DNA from: Eurosta solidaginis
Lineage: Eukaryota > Arthropoda > Insecta > Diptera > Tephritidae
Direction of reading: 5' to 3'
Length of the DNA: 64,000 nt
NCBI RefSeq assembly: GCF_040869045.1
Contig: NC_090320.1
Coordinates: forward strand, 117,623,112 to 117,687,111
In this document: piece by piece, positions 19,949 through 30,288 of the stretch
Position numbering within the stretch: the first letter of the stretch is position 1
Layout: each line of letters starts with the position of its first letter
The notes under the pieces: model-generated
Database searches by the model: none
The model's input: the letters and a program-made list of their open reading frames with translations, nothing else
What the model was told of the DNA's origin: nothing
Translations under genes and position numbers: made by a program

Positions 19949-22714
19949 GCTCGTTATTTCTAAACAGTTTTTCGTTCACAGCGCAAGTGATAGCCTTTGC
20001 TGGGACCTGGCTTAAGGAAGATAATTATAACTCAGAGATCTTCTCGTGTAACTATGTCGTGTATAGGCGCGATCCTGTATCTAGAGCGGGTGGTGTCCTT
20101 ATAGCCGTAGACTCTAGCCTACTGTCAGAATTACTGTCGTTGGACTATGACTCTGATATTGAGTTTATAGCAGTAAAGATCTCATTACGTAGCGCTAGTC
20201 TATTTATTTGCTGCTGCTATATTCCGCCACGTTCGGATATGCATGTTTATACTCAACATAGCTTATCTATACGTAGTGTTTACTCTCAGTTGCGAGATAG
20301 GGACCGCCTGGTGGTGCTTGGTGACTTCAATTTGCCTACAGTAAGTTGGATTGGCAACAGTGAATTAAACTTTTTGACGTCCACCACTCAGCATGATTTT
20401 TGTAAGAGTCTGCTTGATATACATTTGCTACAATTAAACAATATATTAAATTGCAAAAATAAAATGCTGGATTTGGTATTTGCGGATGACCCTGTGGGTA
20501 TTGCCCTCAAGCGAATTCCCCCATTATAACTTCCAGAGGATCCACTTCATCCTACACTTGAGGTAATGCTTGATTATGCTCAGCCTGTGGTGTTTGATGC
20601 AGCAAAAGTAAAATCTAGCTTCCGATCAAGATGTTTTTGTAAGGCAGATTTTAATAAGCTGAATTATCTTATTTCCACCCATGACTGGTCGGATCTATAT
20701 GCTTGTATAGATGTCGAGTCAGCAACTTCTATTTTTTACAGTTCTCTCGATGGTTTCTTTGCATGCTGTGTGCCTCTTCGTCATGGCAATGCTGGAACAG
20801 GCAAACCCCCGTGGTTCTCAAGACATCTTGTAAGACTATATAATATTAAATCTAGGCTATACAAACGATTTAAAATATCAGGATCATGCTCCGATTTTTC
20901 TAAATATTTAGTTGCTAGATCAAACTTTCATCGTCTTAATCAGCAGTGCTATAAACGTTACTTAAATCGGTGTAAGCTTCAATTTTTTAACAACCCGAAA
21001 CAATTCTTTAGTTTTGTCAATTCTAAGAGAAAAACCTCAGGATTTCCGCCTGCTTTGGCCTATAGATGTAAGAACGCAAGCTCGGGTGATGATTTTGCCA
21101 ACTTATTTGCTAAATACTCTAAGTAGACCTATTCATCTCAACTTTTTCAATCGGATCTCTATCCTTGCACCTTAGAAAGTTCTAATTGTATTCTGGTTCC
21201 TGTCATAGATATAGATACTGTTCTGAAGAGTCTTCTGGAGTTGAAACCAATTATCTCTCCGGGTCCAGATGGTGTTCCTAGTTGTGTTCAAAAGTTTTGC
21301 GCTGTCAACTTATCTAAGCCGATCCTTTAATTATTTACACTATCTCTTGAATCTTCTGTATTCCCTTTAATTTGGAAGCAATCATTTATTATTCCCTTAC
21401 ATAAGAAAGGTAGTAGGTCCAATATCGAGAACTACAGGGGCATAGCTAAACTTTCGGCTATTCCTAAAATGTTTGAAAAGATCATCACCTGCCAAATTCA
21501 ATATGCATGTACTTCTTTATTATCACCCAGCCAACATGGTTTTGTGTGTAGAAGATCAACCACAACCTACTTGTTTGAGTTCACCTCTCTAGTCATGGAT
21601 GGATTTTTATCCAATAAGCAAACCGATGTTATTTATACCGACTTCAGCAAAGCATTTGTTTCTGTTAATCATGAGCTTTTAACTCTAAACTTGACTTACT
21701 GGGTTTTTCGAAGAATTTATTACTTTGGCTTCGCAGCTATCTCTTAAATAGAACTCAGCGACTTATGTTCAAAAACAGTCTCTCAGAGTCGATAGAAATA
21801 ACTTCTGGTGTGCCTCAGGGTAACCATCTGGGACCATTACTTTTTACCCTCTTTATAAATGACTTACCAATGGTTATCTCGTATTACCGTGCTCTAATGT
21901 ATGCAGATGATGTTAAACTATGCTATTCATACTTGCCTTCTGACTCTTCCCGTTTGGATTTACTTCAGGCCGATTTGGACTCATTTCAATTATGGTGTAC
22001 AGTAAATACAGCAAATGTAAACTAATGACATTTCACAGAGTCAACCCAGATTTAAAATCCTATATGCTAGATGGTGCTCCCTTGGAGCGTATATCTGAAG
22101 TATGTGACCTAGGTGTTCTTTTTGATGCGAAATTGAGCTTTAACATGCATATTTCATCTATTGTAAACAAGGCATCGGGTGTTCTCGGATTTATTAAAAG
22201 ATGGGCTAAAGAATTTGATGATCCTTATTTAACCAAGACCCTTTACACATCTTTGGTTCGCCCAATACTTGAGTATTGTTCCTGTATTTGGTCCCCGGGG
22301 TATAAAAATCATATAGATCGGATTGAATCGGTACAGAAGCAGTTTCTAATCTTCGCTTTACGCGGTCTTAACTGGGAATCAAATCAACATCTTCCACCTT
22401 ATAGAAATAGACTTCTTCTCATTAGTTTGCCAACTTTAGAGAATAGAAGAACATTACTCGGGGTAATGTTCCTTCATAAACTGATTATCGGTGAGATAGA
22501 CTCCACTGATCTTGTAAGCAGACTGAATTTTTCCGTTCCTGCGAGAACTACAAGACACTATGTACTCTTTCATTTACCCATTCTACGGCGTAATTTTGCC
22601 AAATATAGCTCTCTTCGCAATTGGTGCTCGCGCTATAACGAACTGTACAATTGCATTAGTTTTGAGTATTCGATTGCTGCTATCCGTAAAGAAATACTCT
22701 CACGTCTGGCATGA
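19850..22714 (+). pseudogene. LINE D1 ORF2: endonuclease and RT, broken
   Basis: The endonuclease part has SLQNVRGLRSKL, GTWLKEDNY, AGGVLIAV and LVVLGDFNLPTVSW. RT motifs follow across several phases: SPGPDGVPS, HGFVCRRSTTTYLF, IYTDFSKAFVSVNHE, TSGVPQGNHLGP and ALMYADDVKL (YADD). The C-terminal portion has DLGVLFDAKLSF and YTSLVRPILEYCSCIW. Stops near 20527, 21125 and 21328 and frameshifts near 21740 and 22000 inactivate it. The (C)QNVRGL start is typical of the CR1/Daphne side of the LINE tree; exact clade is tentative. Confidence 0.82.
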
Positions 22715-22977
22715 TATTTTTAAAGATTTTTAAATAAGATGTCAATTTTATTTCAATATTAATTTTAATTAATCTTTATTTTTGATTTGATTTATGTATT
22801 AATTAAAATTTAACTTAATTAATTTGATTGTTTATTATTTAAGTTTTTACTTTAAATTTTGTTTTTTACGCTTATGTTTTCTTTCCTTGTTATATGTATT
22901 GTATCTTATATTCAGTAGTCGACCGCTTTGTGTCTGTGTTGACTTTAACAAACAAATAAATAAATAAATATATAGAA

Positions 22978-23499
22978 GTGGCATTACCTATTCTAAAGAA
23001 GTGGAATGTCCTGATTAAAGGATCGGTTTGGTCATCGGTGGAAGCCTCTCGACTTGTTTCATTGGCTGGTGGAAGTAGAACCAGTTTGGCCAAGGGCCTT
23101 GTAATTTGACCTTTTTCAGTCGTGATGTCGACAACTCTTACAAGGTCGTCTGCTCCCGGGTGGAGTTTGACCACTCTTCCAAGTCTCCATTCGTTTGGAG
23201 CTGCATTGTCTTTCACGACGACGAAATCCCCTATTTTGTTGTTTGCTTTCGGGTGTTTCCATTTAACTCGCTTTTGCATTTCTAAGAGGTATTCTCTTTT
23301 CCATCTTTTGCAAAAGGTTTGATGCAAAGCTTTTAATTTATGCCACCTATTGACTATGGGGGCAGGATTCTCATTGGAATATATTTTTGGAGTAGCGAGA
23401 AGATGCCCGCCTACCAGGAAATGACCAGGGGTTAAGGGTTCTAAGTCGGTGGATTCGTTCGACGCTGGACTTAATGGTCGCGAGTTGAGGCAAGCCTCT
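22978..23499 (-). pseudogene. BEL integrase C-terminal domain
   Basis: The frame reads TPGHFLVGG-type sequence in the upstream phase, then FCKRWKREYLLEMQKRVKW, then VVVKDNAAPNEWRLGRVVKLHPG and ITRPLAKLVLLP. This is the conserved DUF5641-type end of Pao integrases. The upstream edge falls precisely at a Harbinger terminal repeat, two codons after the point where copy 2 stops. Near the 3' end it runs into the LINE D1 tail. Confidence 0.85.
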
Positions 23500-23757
23500 G
23501 GCCCCTATTATGAGCATTATTCGATCTTCGCTGGCTATTGAACATCGAAAATCGAGTTTGAAATTGGTATTACGACAACTCATCTCTGTCGAAATTTTCG
23601 CTGTGTATCTAATTTTCAAGCGAATAGAAATTTGTTGTCGATGCTGTATCGAATAGAAAAAGAATTGTTTAAAATGTTAGTTTTTTGTATTTATGTTCTC
23701 CTTTTTTACTACCTACTAGTAATTCTAAACTATTTGAAATAATTTTATATAGGTTCA
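23500..23757. mobile_element. Harbinger-2 left-end fragment inside BEL integrase
   Basis: It starts GGCCCCTATTATGAG directly after the BEL triplet TCT and contains GGTATTACGAC, both shared with Harbinger-2 ends at 34711 and 44326. The inner side ends where BEL RT resumes at 23758, so a deletion removed the rest of the insertion and part of BEL pol. Confidence 0.65.
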
Positions 23758-24240
23758 TATTGCTAGCTAAGGAACACAGTTAACCCCGAATGTCACAGTC
23801 TTTAGTTCGTAAAGACTGATAGGGCTTCCAGAGCTAGTACGGAATACTGTGCGCTGGTATTTGGTTTGGTTCGGATGTACCATAATTTGTCGGTACATTT
23901 TCTCAATATCGCTGTTGAAGACGTATTTGTATAGTCTCCAGCGAAAAATGAGAATCGTCAAGTCCGCTTGTAGGGTAGGGCCCGTATAAAAAACGTCGTT
24001 CCGTTTTCAGTCCGACTAGATGCGTTAAAAACAACGCGAACTTTCGTGGAGGTACTTTCTTCCTTGATGACGGCGTGATGAGGTAGGAAATAATGGTGAG
24101 AGGAGTGTGATGGCACGATGCTGTTGATCCTTGACATATGTCCTAATTCCTCGTATTCGGTCACAACTCGATTGTACTCCGTTTGTAGGGTAGGATTTTT
24201 TGCGAGGCGTGTCTCGTTCCGGAAGAACTGAGAGCAGGCT
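23758..24240 (-). pseudogene. BEL RT, N-terminal half
   Basis: Two frames carry Pao RT motifs: YEELGHMSRINSI, FLPHHAVIKEESTSTKVRVV and FNASS upstream, then FNSDIEKMYRQIMVHPNQ with the first catalytic Asp, and ELKTVTFGVNCVP. A frameshift near 23960 separates them. The YVDD box is lost in this copy through the deletion at 23757. Confidence 0.8.
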
Positions 24241-24938
24241 CTTTTACGAGATGGTCCTAGAGAGATGTTTGATGGAAATTTCCGTTTAAATGGTAGTGAG
24301 ACAGTATATTTCCCTGTATTATCCTTTGTGGTTGTATTTCAATACAATTCCTCGCAGTATTGTTCGTCTGGATTTAGACGTTTGTTTTTTAGGAGTTCTT
24401 CGAGCTCCCAGAAGGCGGATAGTTGTTTATCCAATGATAAGACACTGTAGTAAGAGACTATTCGGTGTGTTTGCTCTTGAGCATCTGCACGGCCTGTAAG
24501 AATCCAGCCAAAAACAGTTTCTTGTTCTAAGAGTGTACCAAGCACATTCTTCTGCAATCCGTTCAGAATTATTTGAGGGTAAATGTCCCCTCCGAGAACT
24601 AGATCCACTTGCTCATTTACAAAGAATCTTTTATCTGCCGACTCGAGATCTGGGAATGATTGCTTTCTCATCGCGCTGATCTGGCACGTTGGAAGATTCC
24701 CTGTTAGTTGAGGCAGGACAAGGACCGTTGCGTTCAAGGAGAATAATGGGTCAACTAGGGACCGCAACTCTATTGAATAAGATTCCTTGACCTGTGCAGA
24801 GAATGCGTTGGTAATGCCGGAAACTTGAGCGCGAATTTTCTTGGATGGCAGGTTAATTCGACGTTTAAGACGTTCGGTTATGAAAGAGCACTCAGAACCA
24901 GAGTCAATTAGGGCTCTAGCTGAAAAATTGATATTATT
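24241..24938 (-). pseudogene. BEL aspartic protease region
   Basis: ALIDSGSECSFI gives the D-S-G protease turn. Downstream is the DUF1758-type pattern VDLVLGGDIYPQIIL and TVFGWILTGRA. The protease processes Gag and Pol. An in-frame TAA separates it from Gag. In copy 2 the triad reads DSGCECSF and the frame stops early (after GTLLAQ). Confidence 0.78.
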
Positions 24939-26298
24939 TTAATTAATGTTGACACGAGCAGTGCCTAGCAGTACACCTGTGGTTGTATGCGAATGACAAG
25001 ATTGCACATTCGAGACTTGCTTCTCATTGGACTTTGAATTTCTCTCCCTAGCCTGTTTTGATGTTGATGGGGCATCATCATCCGAATGCTTTGCATGCGC
25101 TGCTGTCCTTTGTTGAATTTTTTGTATATGGAGGAGCGTATTGTGTCGAGAATAACAAGTGCTGCAGTTGTCTGAGCTTGTACATTTCGACACAGTATGT
25201 CCAGACGATAAACAATTCAGGCAGCTATTATTGCTCTTAATAAAATCGACTCTACGAGCAGGTGAAAGTTTTAAGGAATTTCGTGCAGTTGCGTAGTTTA
25301 TGCTCACTTGTGTGATACATTTTACAATTAAATTTCTTGACGCTGGTTTGGAAGCTGCCAACCTTTTTTTGTTGGGGTTCAGGAGTTGGTTTTGTAATAT
25401 GAGGCTTAAAACTTTTTGAAGGTTTATTGCCTCTATGGCCACACACGTTTTCCAACGCAAGAAATCGGTCAGAAAGAAATTTATTCATGTCCTCCCATTT
25501 AGCTATCTCTTTCTTGTTCCCCAAAGACTGTTCCCAAAGCGAGAGGCTGCTTTCGGGCAATTTTTCAGCACACAGGTATACAAAGAGGGCGTCCCATAGA
25601 TCTATTTTATGACCTTTTAATGATGTCATACAATTATTCAATTTTAATTGTAAATCCTTTATTGATTTACCACAATCAGACTCTATGGGCTTTATGCCGA
25701 AGACGGTGTCGAGTTGAGCCTTCACTAAACTACGCTTATTTTCATACCTTTCAGTTAAACTCTTCCAGGCAATATCAAAACCTTCATTAGTAACAGGTGC
25801 ATTGCTTACAATATCGTTGGCCTCCCCTTGAGTTTTTTGATTAAGATGGAATAATTTCTCAATTGGGGCAAGGCCCTTGTTCGATATGTAAATGGCCGTG
25901 AACATATCTCGGAATGTTGGCCACGACAAATAGACACCCTTAAACACATCTGTATCGCACGGAGGAAGACGTATATTGTGTGTTGGGGTGGTTGGAGCTT
26001 CAGTCTCCTTGGTGCCCTTGGATAACTTGTCAGACAACTTACCCATTGCAGTCAAGCATCGTACATACGATTGGTATGGCAGTTTATATTTCTTTTTAAT
26101 TGAAGAAATTTCTTTTGCTTGCAGCCCCTGAGTGGAGGATGTAGCTTCTTCATATGCAGCCCTTAGCTTCTCCCACATAATTTTAAATTCACCCTGCTGA
26201 ATACTGAGGGATATTATGGAGTGGTCAGCTGTGGGTTGATCATTGAAATCCGTTTCGAATTCCAATATCGCTTCTGCTTTTTGTATGAAGGATTCCAT
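24939..26298 (-). pseudogene. BEL Gag (DUF1759-like) with zinc knuckles
   Basis: The 348-codon frame starts MESFIQKAEAILEFETDF and has the DUF1759 pattern LPPCDTDVFKGVYLSWPTF then DMFTAIYIS and FHLNQKTQGEANDIV. After a frameshift near 25290, CLNCLSSGHTVSKC (CX2CX4HX4C) and CSTCYSRH follow. Gag assembles the particle. This is the better preserved of the two copies: in copy 2 a TTA to TGA change stops the frame after YENKRS. Confidence 0.85.
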
Positions 26299-26669
26299 TT
26301 TATATATGTATACAGGTATAAATTAAGGCAATTTAATGTTTACTTTAAATTTAATTCGCAACAAAAAAAAAAAACTACCACCTATATGACCCTAGAAAGC
26401 AAATTAATTGGCACCGTAATAAATGAGAAAAGTTTTTCTAATATGAACTTTTATTTGTTTCAGTGTAAATTAAATATGTACGCAGGTTCGCCACCCAAAT
26501 TTCACAGGGATAAATGAATTTTTTGTATTTATATGTATTTCAACAAAATAAGTAGACTTCAAATATATCGCCATTATAGTGATTTTGTGGGCAAAATTCA
26601 AGAAAATATGCGAAAGTGAACAATAAGCGAAAGTATAAAAAAAATATAAGAAAAAATTCAATAGTTACA
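26299..26669 (-). other. BEL leader region
   Basis: This is non-coding sequence upstream of Gag. The minus strand contains TGGGTGGCGAACCTGC at about 26484-26499, which could include a primer-binding site (TGGCGAACC), but no LTR edge is obvious. Confidence 0.35.
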
Positions 26670-27226
26670 AGTACCAGTGAATTTTTTGTTGGGTACATAT
26701 GCACATAAAACATTGTGTTTTTGTTATTGTTGAAAATTAACAAAACTGAAGTACCCAAATGGAAGAATGGTTATGTGAAACAGAAAATAGTGCAGTTTCA
26801 ATTTAAAAGAAAATTTGCTTGAAAAAAAATTGCACTATGTTACCTTAAGCTGTGTGAGCTATATCTTACCGCGGGTCGGGGGATATAGCTGGTAGACAAA
26901 AGGCCGTATGAACACAATTCACTCTAAACAAAATTATTTGTCACCGTGCAAGTACCAGTGAATTTTTTGTTGGCTACTTATGCACATAAAATAAAGTGTA
27001 GCGTTGTTTTTGTTGAAAATAAACAAAAGTGAAGCATCCAAAGGAAAGTGTGGTTATGAGAAAATAGTGCAGCATCAATTTAAAGGAAAATTTACTTGGA
27101 AAAAAACTGCACTATGTTACCTTAAGCTGTGTCAGCTATACCTTACCGCGGGTGGGGGGATATAGCTGATAGACAAAAGGCCGTATCAACACAATTCACT
27201 TAAAAAAATTATTTGTCACAGTGCGT
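26670..27226. repeat. Tandem dimer of a ~281-bp unit, copy 1
   Basis: GTACCAGTGAATTTTTTGTTGG begins each unit at 26671 and 26952. Each unit also contains CTATGTTACCTTAAGCTGTG and a CAGCTATA...TATAGCTG-type hairpin around CTTACCGCGGGT. The same dimer with the same period lies at 49439-49990. It may be the BEL LTR or leader expanded by tandem duplication. Confidence 0.8.
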
Positions 27227-27230
27227 TTGA

Positions 27231-27274
<44 letters not shown>
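27231..27274. repeat. (TA)n microsatellite at the end of block A
   Basis: This is a TATATA tract with two TATG interruptions. Homology between the two large blocks stops here. On the far side, segment R begins. Confidence 0.85.
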
Positions 27275-27533
27275 GGAAAAAGGAATAAAAACCCAATATT
27301 TGTATAAGTAATAATGACAATAATTAGTTTATTTTGTATTATTTTAGTACAATATTTTACCTTTGGTATGTGGCGTGACAGCAGCAGCGACTTTCTTCCT
27401 CCGTGGTTGAAATAGAACAGCAAACAAGAAAATGATCTCCGTTATGTCGGACCGGGGATCGTGCGGGGTTTTCCAAGGGATATTTGTTATCCGATGGAAA
27501 ACTCAGTTACCCGTGTTATGCTGCTTATATCTG
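27237..27533. repeat. Segment R, copy 3, left part
   Basis: It matches 15638-15895 and is interrupted at GCTGCTTATAT by LINE D2. The right part continues at 33411 after removal of the LINE and Harbinger-1. Confidence 0.8.
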
Positions 27534-27662
27534 GTGTGTTAAGAACTGTCTTTTCCTTAATATAAGTATACATATTGACCGTCGAGTTGTTCGGACGTGT
27601 TTTCTGCGTGCTCGCAAGTTTATAATATATATATTTAATTTTTTCTTTACTACATATCTAAA

Positions 27663-28853
27663 ATGCCGTGTAGTTGTGGGCATAGAGTTGATCGTTATCA
27701 ACAGTCAATTCAGTGTGCTAGCTTCAGTGAACTTTTTCATCTTCCCTGTGTGGATATTCTTACAGATGACTTGGATTATTTAGTGAAATCTAATTTTCCT
27801 TTTTACTGTAAATCTTGTGAGAGAGCGCGTCGCAGTTCTTTACGCTCACCACCCCCCGTTCATCTTGTCAATAATTCTAATCAACAGTATCATGCAAATG
27901 CTAATAACAAAAACAATAAAAATGAACAATGTGTGTGCAGTGGGCAAGAACATGATTTAAAATCAATGTTAAGTGCAATTATAGACGAAAACAAATCTTT
28001 ACGTTCCGAGGTGAAAGACCTACGTGCTGATTTGCACTCTTTGCTGAAGATAGTGTGTGACAATAACGATGTTGTTGCTAAAGACATCAAAGACATTAAA
28101 GCTGACTTTGTTTTTATGAAAACATTTTTGCCGATGCCCTGCTCTCGCTTTCAGTCGTGTGATGATGTGGGGTATGGTGTTGCTAAGAGCATTTTAACCA
28201 ACGATGTTCGTGAGACTTCTGTTGCTGCTAACAATTCTGCAGAAAAAGTATCGTTCGAAGCCAGAAGTGAAACCAACGATGTAGCGAAAATCTCTGTCGA
28301 TAATTCTAATGACCCAAGCAGTGGTTTGAATAATTTTTCTGATGTTGCTAATTCGGCGCCTGTTGCAGCTGACGTCGATGCTGACGCTTCCACGGCACAA
28401 GGCGAATCTGAGTGGAAAACAACGAATAAGCGCAAGAATAGGAGAAAAAAGAAAAATATACAAATGTTGACAAATGTGAACAAAGAAACGAAAGTAAGCA
28501 ACCAAGATAAACCAATGCAAGTTGTTGTTGGTACAAGTTCAAACGTTGATTTGGCTTTAGTACGACGTAATGTTGTGAGGCGCATTATATGGTTGCATAT
28601 CTCTTCGTTTTTGAATTCTGTCACTGAAGAAAATATTCTGAACTACCTTGCTGAACATATTTCTATCGATAAAAGTCAACTGCTTTGCTTTAAATTAATA
28701 AAGAAAGGTGTGGATCCGCATACTTTAAAATGGGTAAATTTTAAACTTGGCGTGCCTGAAGAGATATCTGGCACTATTTTAAAATCAGAAACCTGGCCTG
28801 CGAATGTCAAAGTGCAGCCTTTTCGTTCCGTTCGTGCAAAACGGGATTCCTGA
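27663..28853 (+). CDS. LINE D2 ORF1 protein (PHD-like finger)
   Basis: The 396-codon open frame begins MPCSCGHRVDRYQQSIQC, then ELFHLPCVDI and FYCKSCERA, a PHD-like set of cysteines and a histidine over the first 55 residues. A helical Glu/Lys/Asp segment (about 95-150), an Asn/Ala-rich linker, a Lys/Arg cluster (KNRRKKKNI) and an RRM-like C-terminus (IIWLHISSFLNSVTEENIL ... WPANVKVQPF) follow. It probably binds element RNA. Its last codons overlap ORF2. Confidence 0.8.
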   Translation: MPCSCGHRVDRYQQSIQCASFSELFHLPCVDILTDDLDYLVKSNFPFYCKSCERARRSSLRSPPPVHLVNNSNQQYHANANNKNNKNEQCVCSGQEHDLKSMLSAIIDENKSLRSEVKDLRADLHSLLKIVCDNNDVVAKDIKDIKADFVFMKTFLPMPCSRFQSCDDVGYGVAKSILTNDVRETSVAANNSAEKVSFEARSETNDVAKISVDNSNDPSSGLNNFSDVANSAPVAADVDADASTAQGESEWKTTNKRKNRRKKKNIQMLTNVNKETKVSNQDKPMQVVVGTSSNVDLALVRRNVVRRIIWLHISSFLNSVTEENILNYLAEHISIDKSQLLCFKLIKKGVDPHTLKWVNFKLGVPEEISGTILKSETWPANVKVQPFRSVRAKRDS

Positions 28854-30288
28854 TGATGTTGCAGATATTCCCAATGTTAAGTCTAATTTTAATTGCCTAA
28901 AAATATACTTTCAAAATGTATCTGGTCTTCGTACTAAATGTTCGGAAGTTTTTATGTATAGTTCTGCATTAGATTATGATATTTTCGTTTTTGTTGAATC
29001 TTGGCTGAACGAGAAATTTTTTAGTAGTGAAATCTTTGATCCACAACTCTATGATGTTTTCCGTAAGGACCGTGATCTTGTTAAAACAGGTTGCTCGAGA
29101 GGAGGGGGTGTTCTCATTGCTGTTCGGAGGAAATTCCAGGTGGCCGTGGTAACACTCGCTAACTCTGATACACTCATTGATCAGCTCTCCGTACGTGTTC
29201 ATGGTTCTTCTGGAATCTTGTATTTGTGCGCTTCGTATATTCCACCGAACAGTGCAGATGCCTTATATATTGCACACGCTGACAACGTTCTCTCACTGGT
29301 ATCAAATGTGGGTGACAATCATCTTTGTGTACTTGGAGATTTTAATTTATGTAATTTGAATTGGTCTCATATTGAGGACACGGCTTCTTTTACGGCCTCT
29401 AACGTTAACTCTTCAGCCGAAATTCATGTTATTGATAGTTTCTTAAGTATCGATTTGGTACAAGTTAATGGGCTCTATAATAGGCTGAATAGAATTTTAG
29501 ATTTAGTGTTCATCTCAAACAATGTTAACTACACATTGTCTGAATGCTTCACACCAATCCTGCAGACCGACAAACATCACGTTTCTATTTCCCTAGAATT
29601 GGAGTTTTATGAATTTGCTGAAATTACAGGTAAGCCTGAAATTAATTTCAACTTTAGTGCTTGCGATATGTCGTATCTTAATGAAATATTATTAAGCATT
29701 GATTGGTGTGATTCATTCCGCGATAATGATGTCACATCTTGTTTTCATATCTTCAAAAATAAGGTTCATGAGTTGTGCTTGAAGCATATCCCAATATATA
29801 GGAAAAAAACATATAAGACGCCCTGGCATACTAAGAGGCTAAAACATCTTAGGAATGTTAAGTGCAAATCTTTAAAACAGTATAAAAGAACTGGAGATTC
29901 CGCGCACTACACAAAATTTCAAAACGATTTAAAGGCATTCAAGTGCTTGAATAGGTTTTTGTACAGAAATTATGTTCTGAGCTTTGAGAGTAATATAATG
30001 TCGAACTCAAAGTCGTTTTGGCGTTTCATAAAGTCAAAAAAGGCCTGCTCATCTGTCCCTAGTAATGTGTTTTTCAACGACAAATCTGCAATCAATGCAG
30101 TTGATGCTGCGAATCTTTTTGCCAATTTTTTTTGTTCTAATTTTGAACCAGACACTCGCGTCCACTCGAGTTTGCCTCCCATGAGCAACTCAGCGCTCAA
30201 TTTCGGATCTTTGCGTGTTTCCGTTACGGATGTGGTTAATGGTATTGGGAAGCTTAAGCTGTCTACAAAACTGCTTGTGTTTGGCTGA
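28804..30288 (+). CDS. LINE D2 ORF2 endonuclease part
   Basis: This is an open frame of about 494 codons. The endonuclease motifs are IYFQNVSGLRTK, FVESWLNEKF with the Glu, GGGVLIAVRR, LCVLGDFNLCNLNW and TDKHHVSI (final D/H region). A basic linker follows. The frame ends with LKLSTKLLVFG, just where RT should begin. The SPGPDG motif is missing there and RT continues in another phase, so a small deletion has joined the two. Confidence 0.8.
   Translation: MSKCSLFVPFVQNGIPDDVADIPNVKSNFNCLKIYFQNVSGLRTKCSEVFMYSSALDYDIFVFVESWLNEKFFSSEIFDPQLYDVFRKDRDLVKTGCSRGGGVLIAVRRKFQVAVVTLANSDTLIDQLSVRVHGSSGILYLCASYIPPNSADALYIAHADNVLSLVSNVGDNHLCVLGDFNLCNLNWSHIEDTASFTASNVNSSAEIHVIDSFLSIDLVQVNGLYNRLNRILDLVFISNNVNYTLSECFTPILQTDKHHVSISLELEFYEFAEITGKPEINFNFSACDMSYLNEILLSIDWCDSFRDNDVTSCFHIFKNKVHELCLKHIPIYRKKTYKTPWHTKRLKHLRNVKCKSLKQYKRTGDSAHYTKFQNDLKAFKCLNRFLYRNYVLSFESNIMSNSKSFWRFIKSKKACSSVPSNVFFNDKSAINAVDAANLFANFFCSNFEPDTRVHSSLPPMSNSALNFGSLRVSVTDVVNGIGKLKLSTKLLVFG

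Larger units (their letters stand above)
18400..22972 (+). mobile_element. CR1-like LINE D1, near full-length
   Basis: ORF1 with PHD-like and RRM-like domains is followed by an overlapping ORF2 with endonuclease and RT, an AT-rich 3' UTR and an (AAAT)n tail at about 22950-22972. The 5' limit is uncertain. ORF1 is intact. ORF2 has several stops and frameshifts. It sits head-on against the 3' end of the BEL element. Only its ORF1 survives in block A'. Confidence 0.85.
22978..27226 (-). mobile_element. BEL/Pao retrotransposon, copy 1 (internally deleted)
   Basis: Minus-strand order: leader, Gag (DUF1759-like), zinc knuckles, aspartic protease, start of RT, then a jump over catalytic RT, RNase H and integrase core to the integrase C-terminal domain. 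The jump contains a Harbinger-2 fragment (23500-23757). The 3' side abuts LINE D1. No 3' LTR is seen. Copy 2 (44327-49716 and beyond) keeps the missing middle. Confidence 0.85.

Noticed and set aside
25058..25240. Plus-strand frame present in both blocks
   Set aside because: It is the reverse shadow of BEL zinc knuckles; its conservation comes from the duplication.
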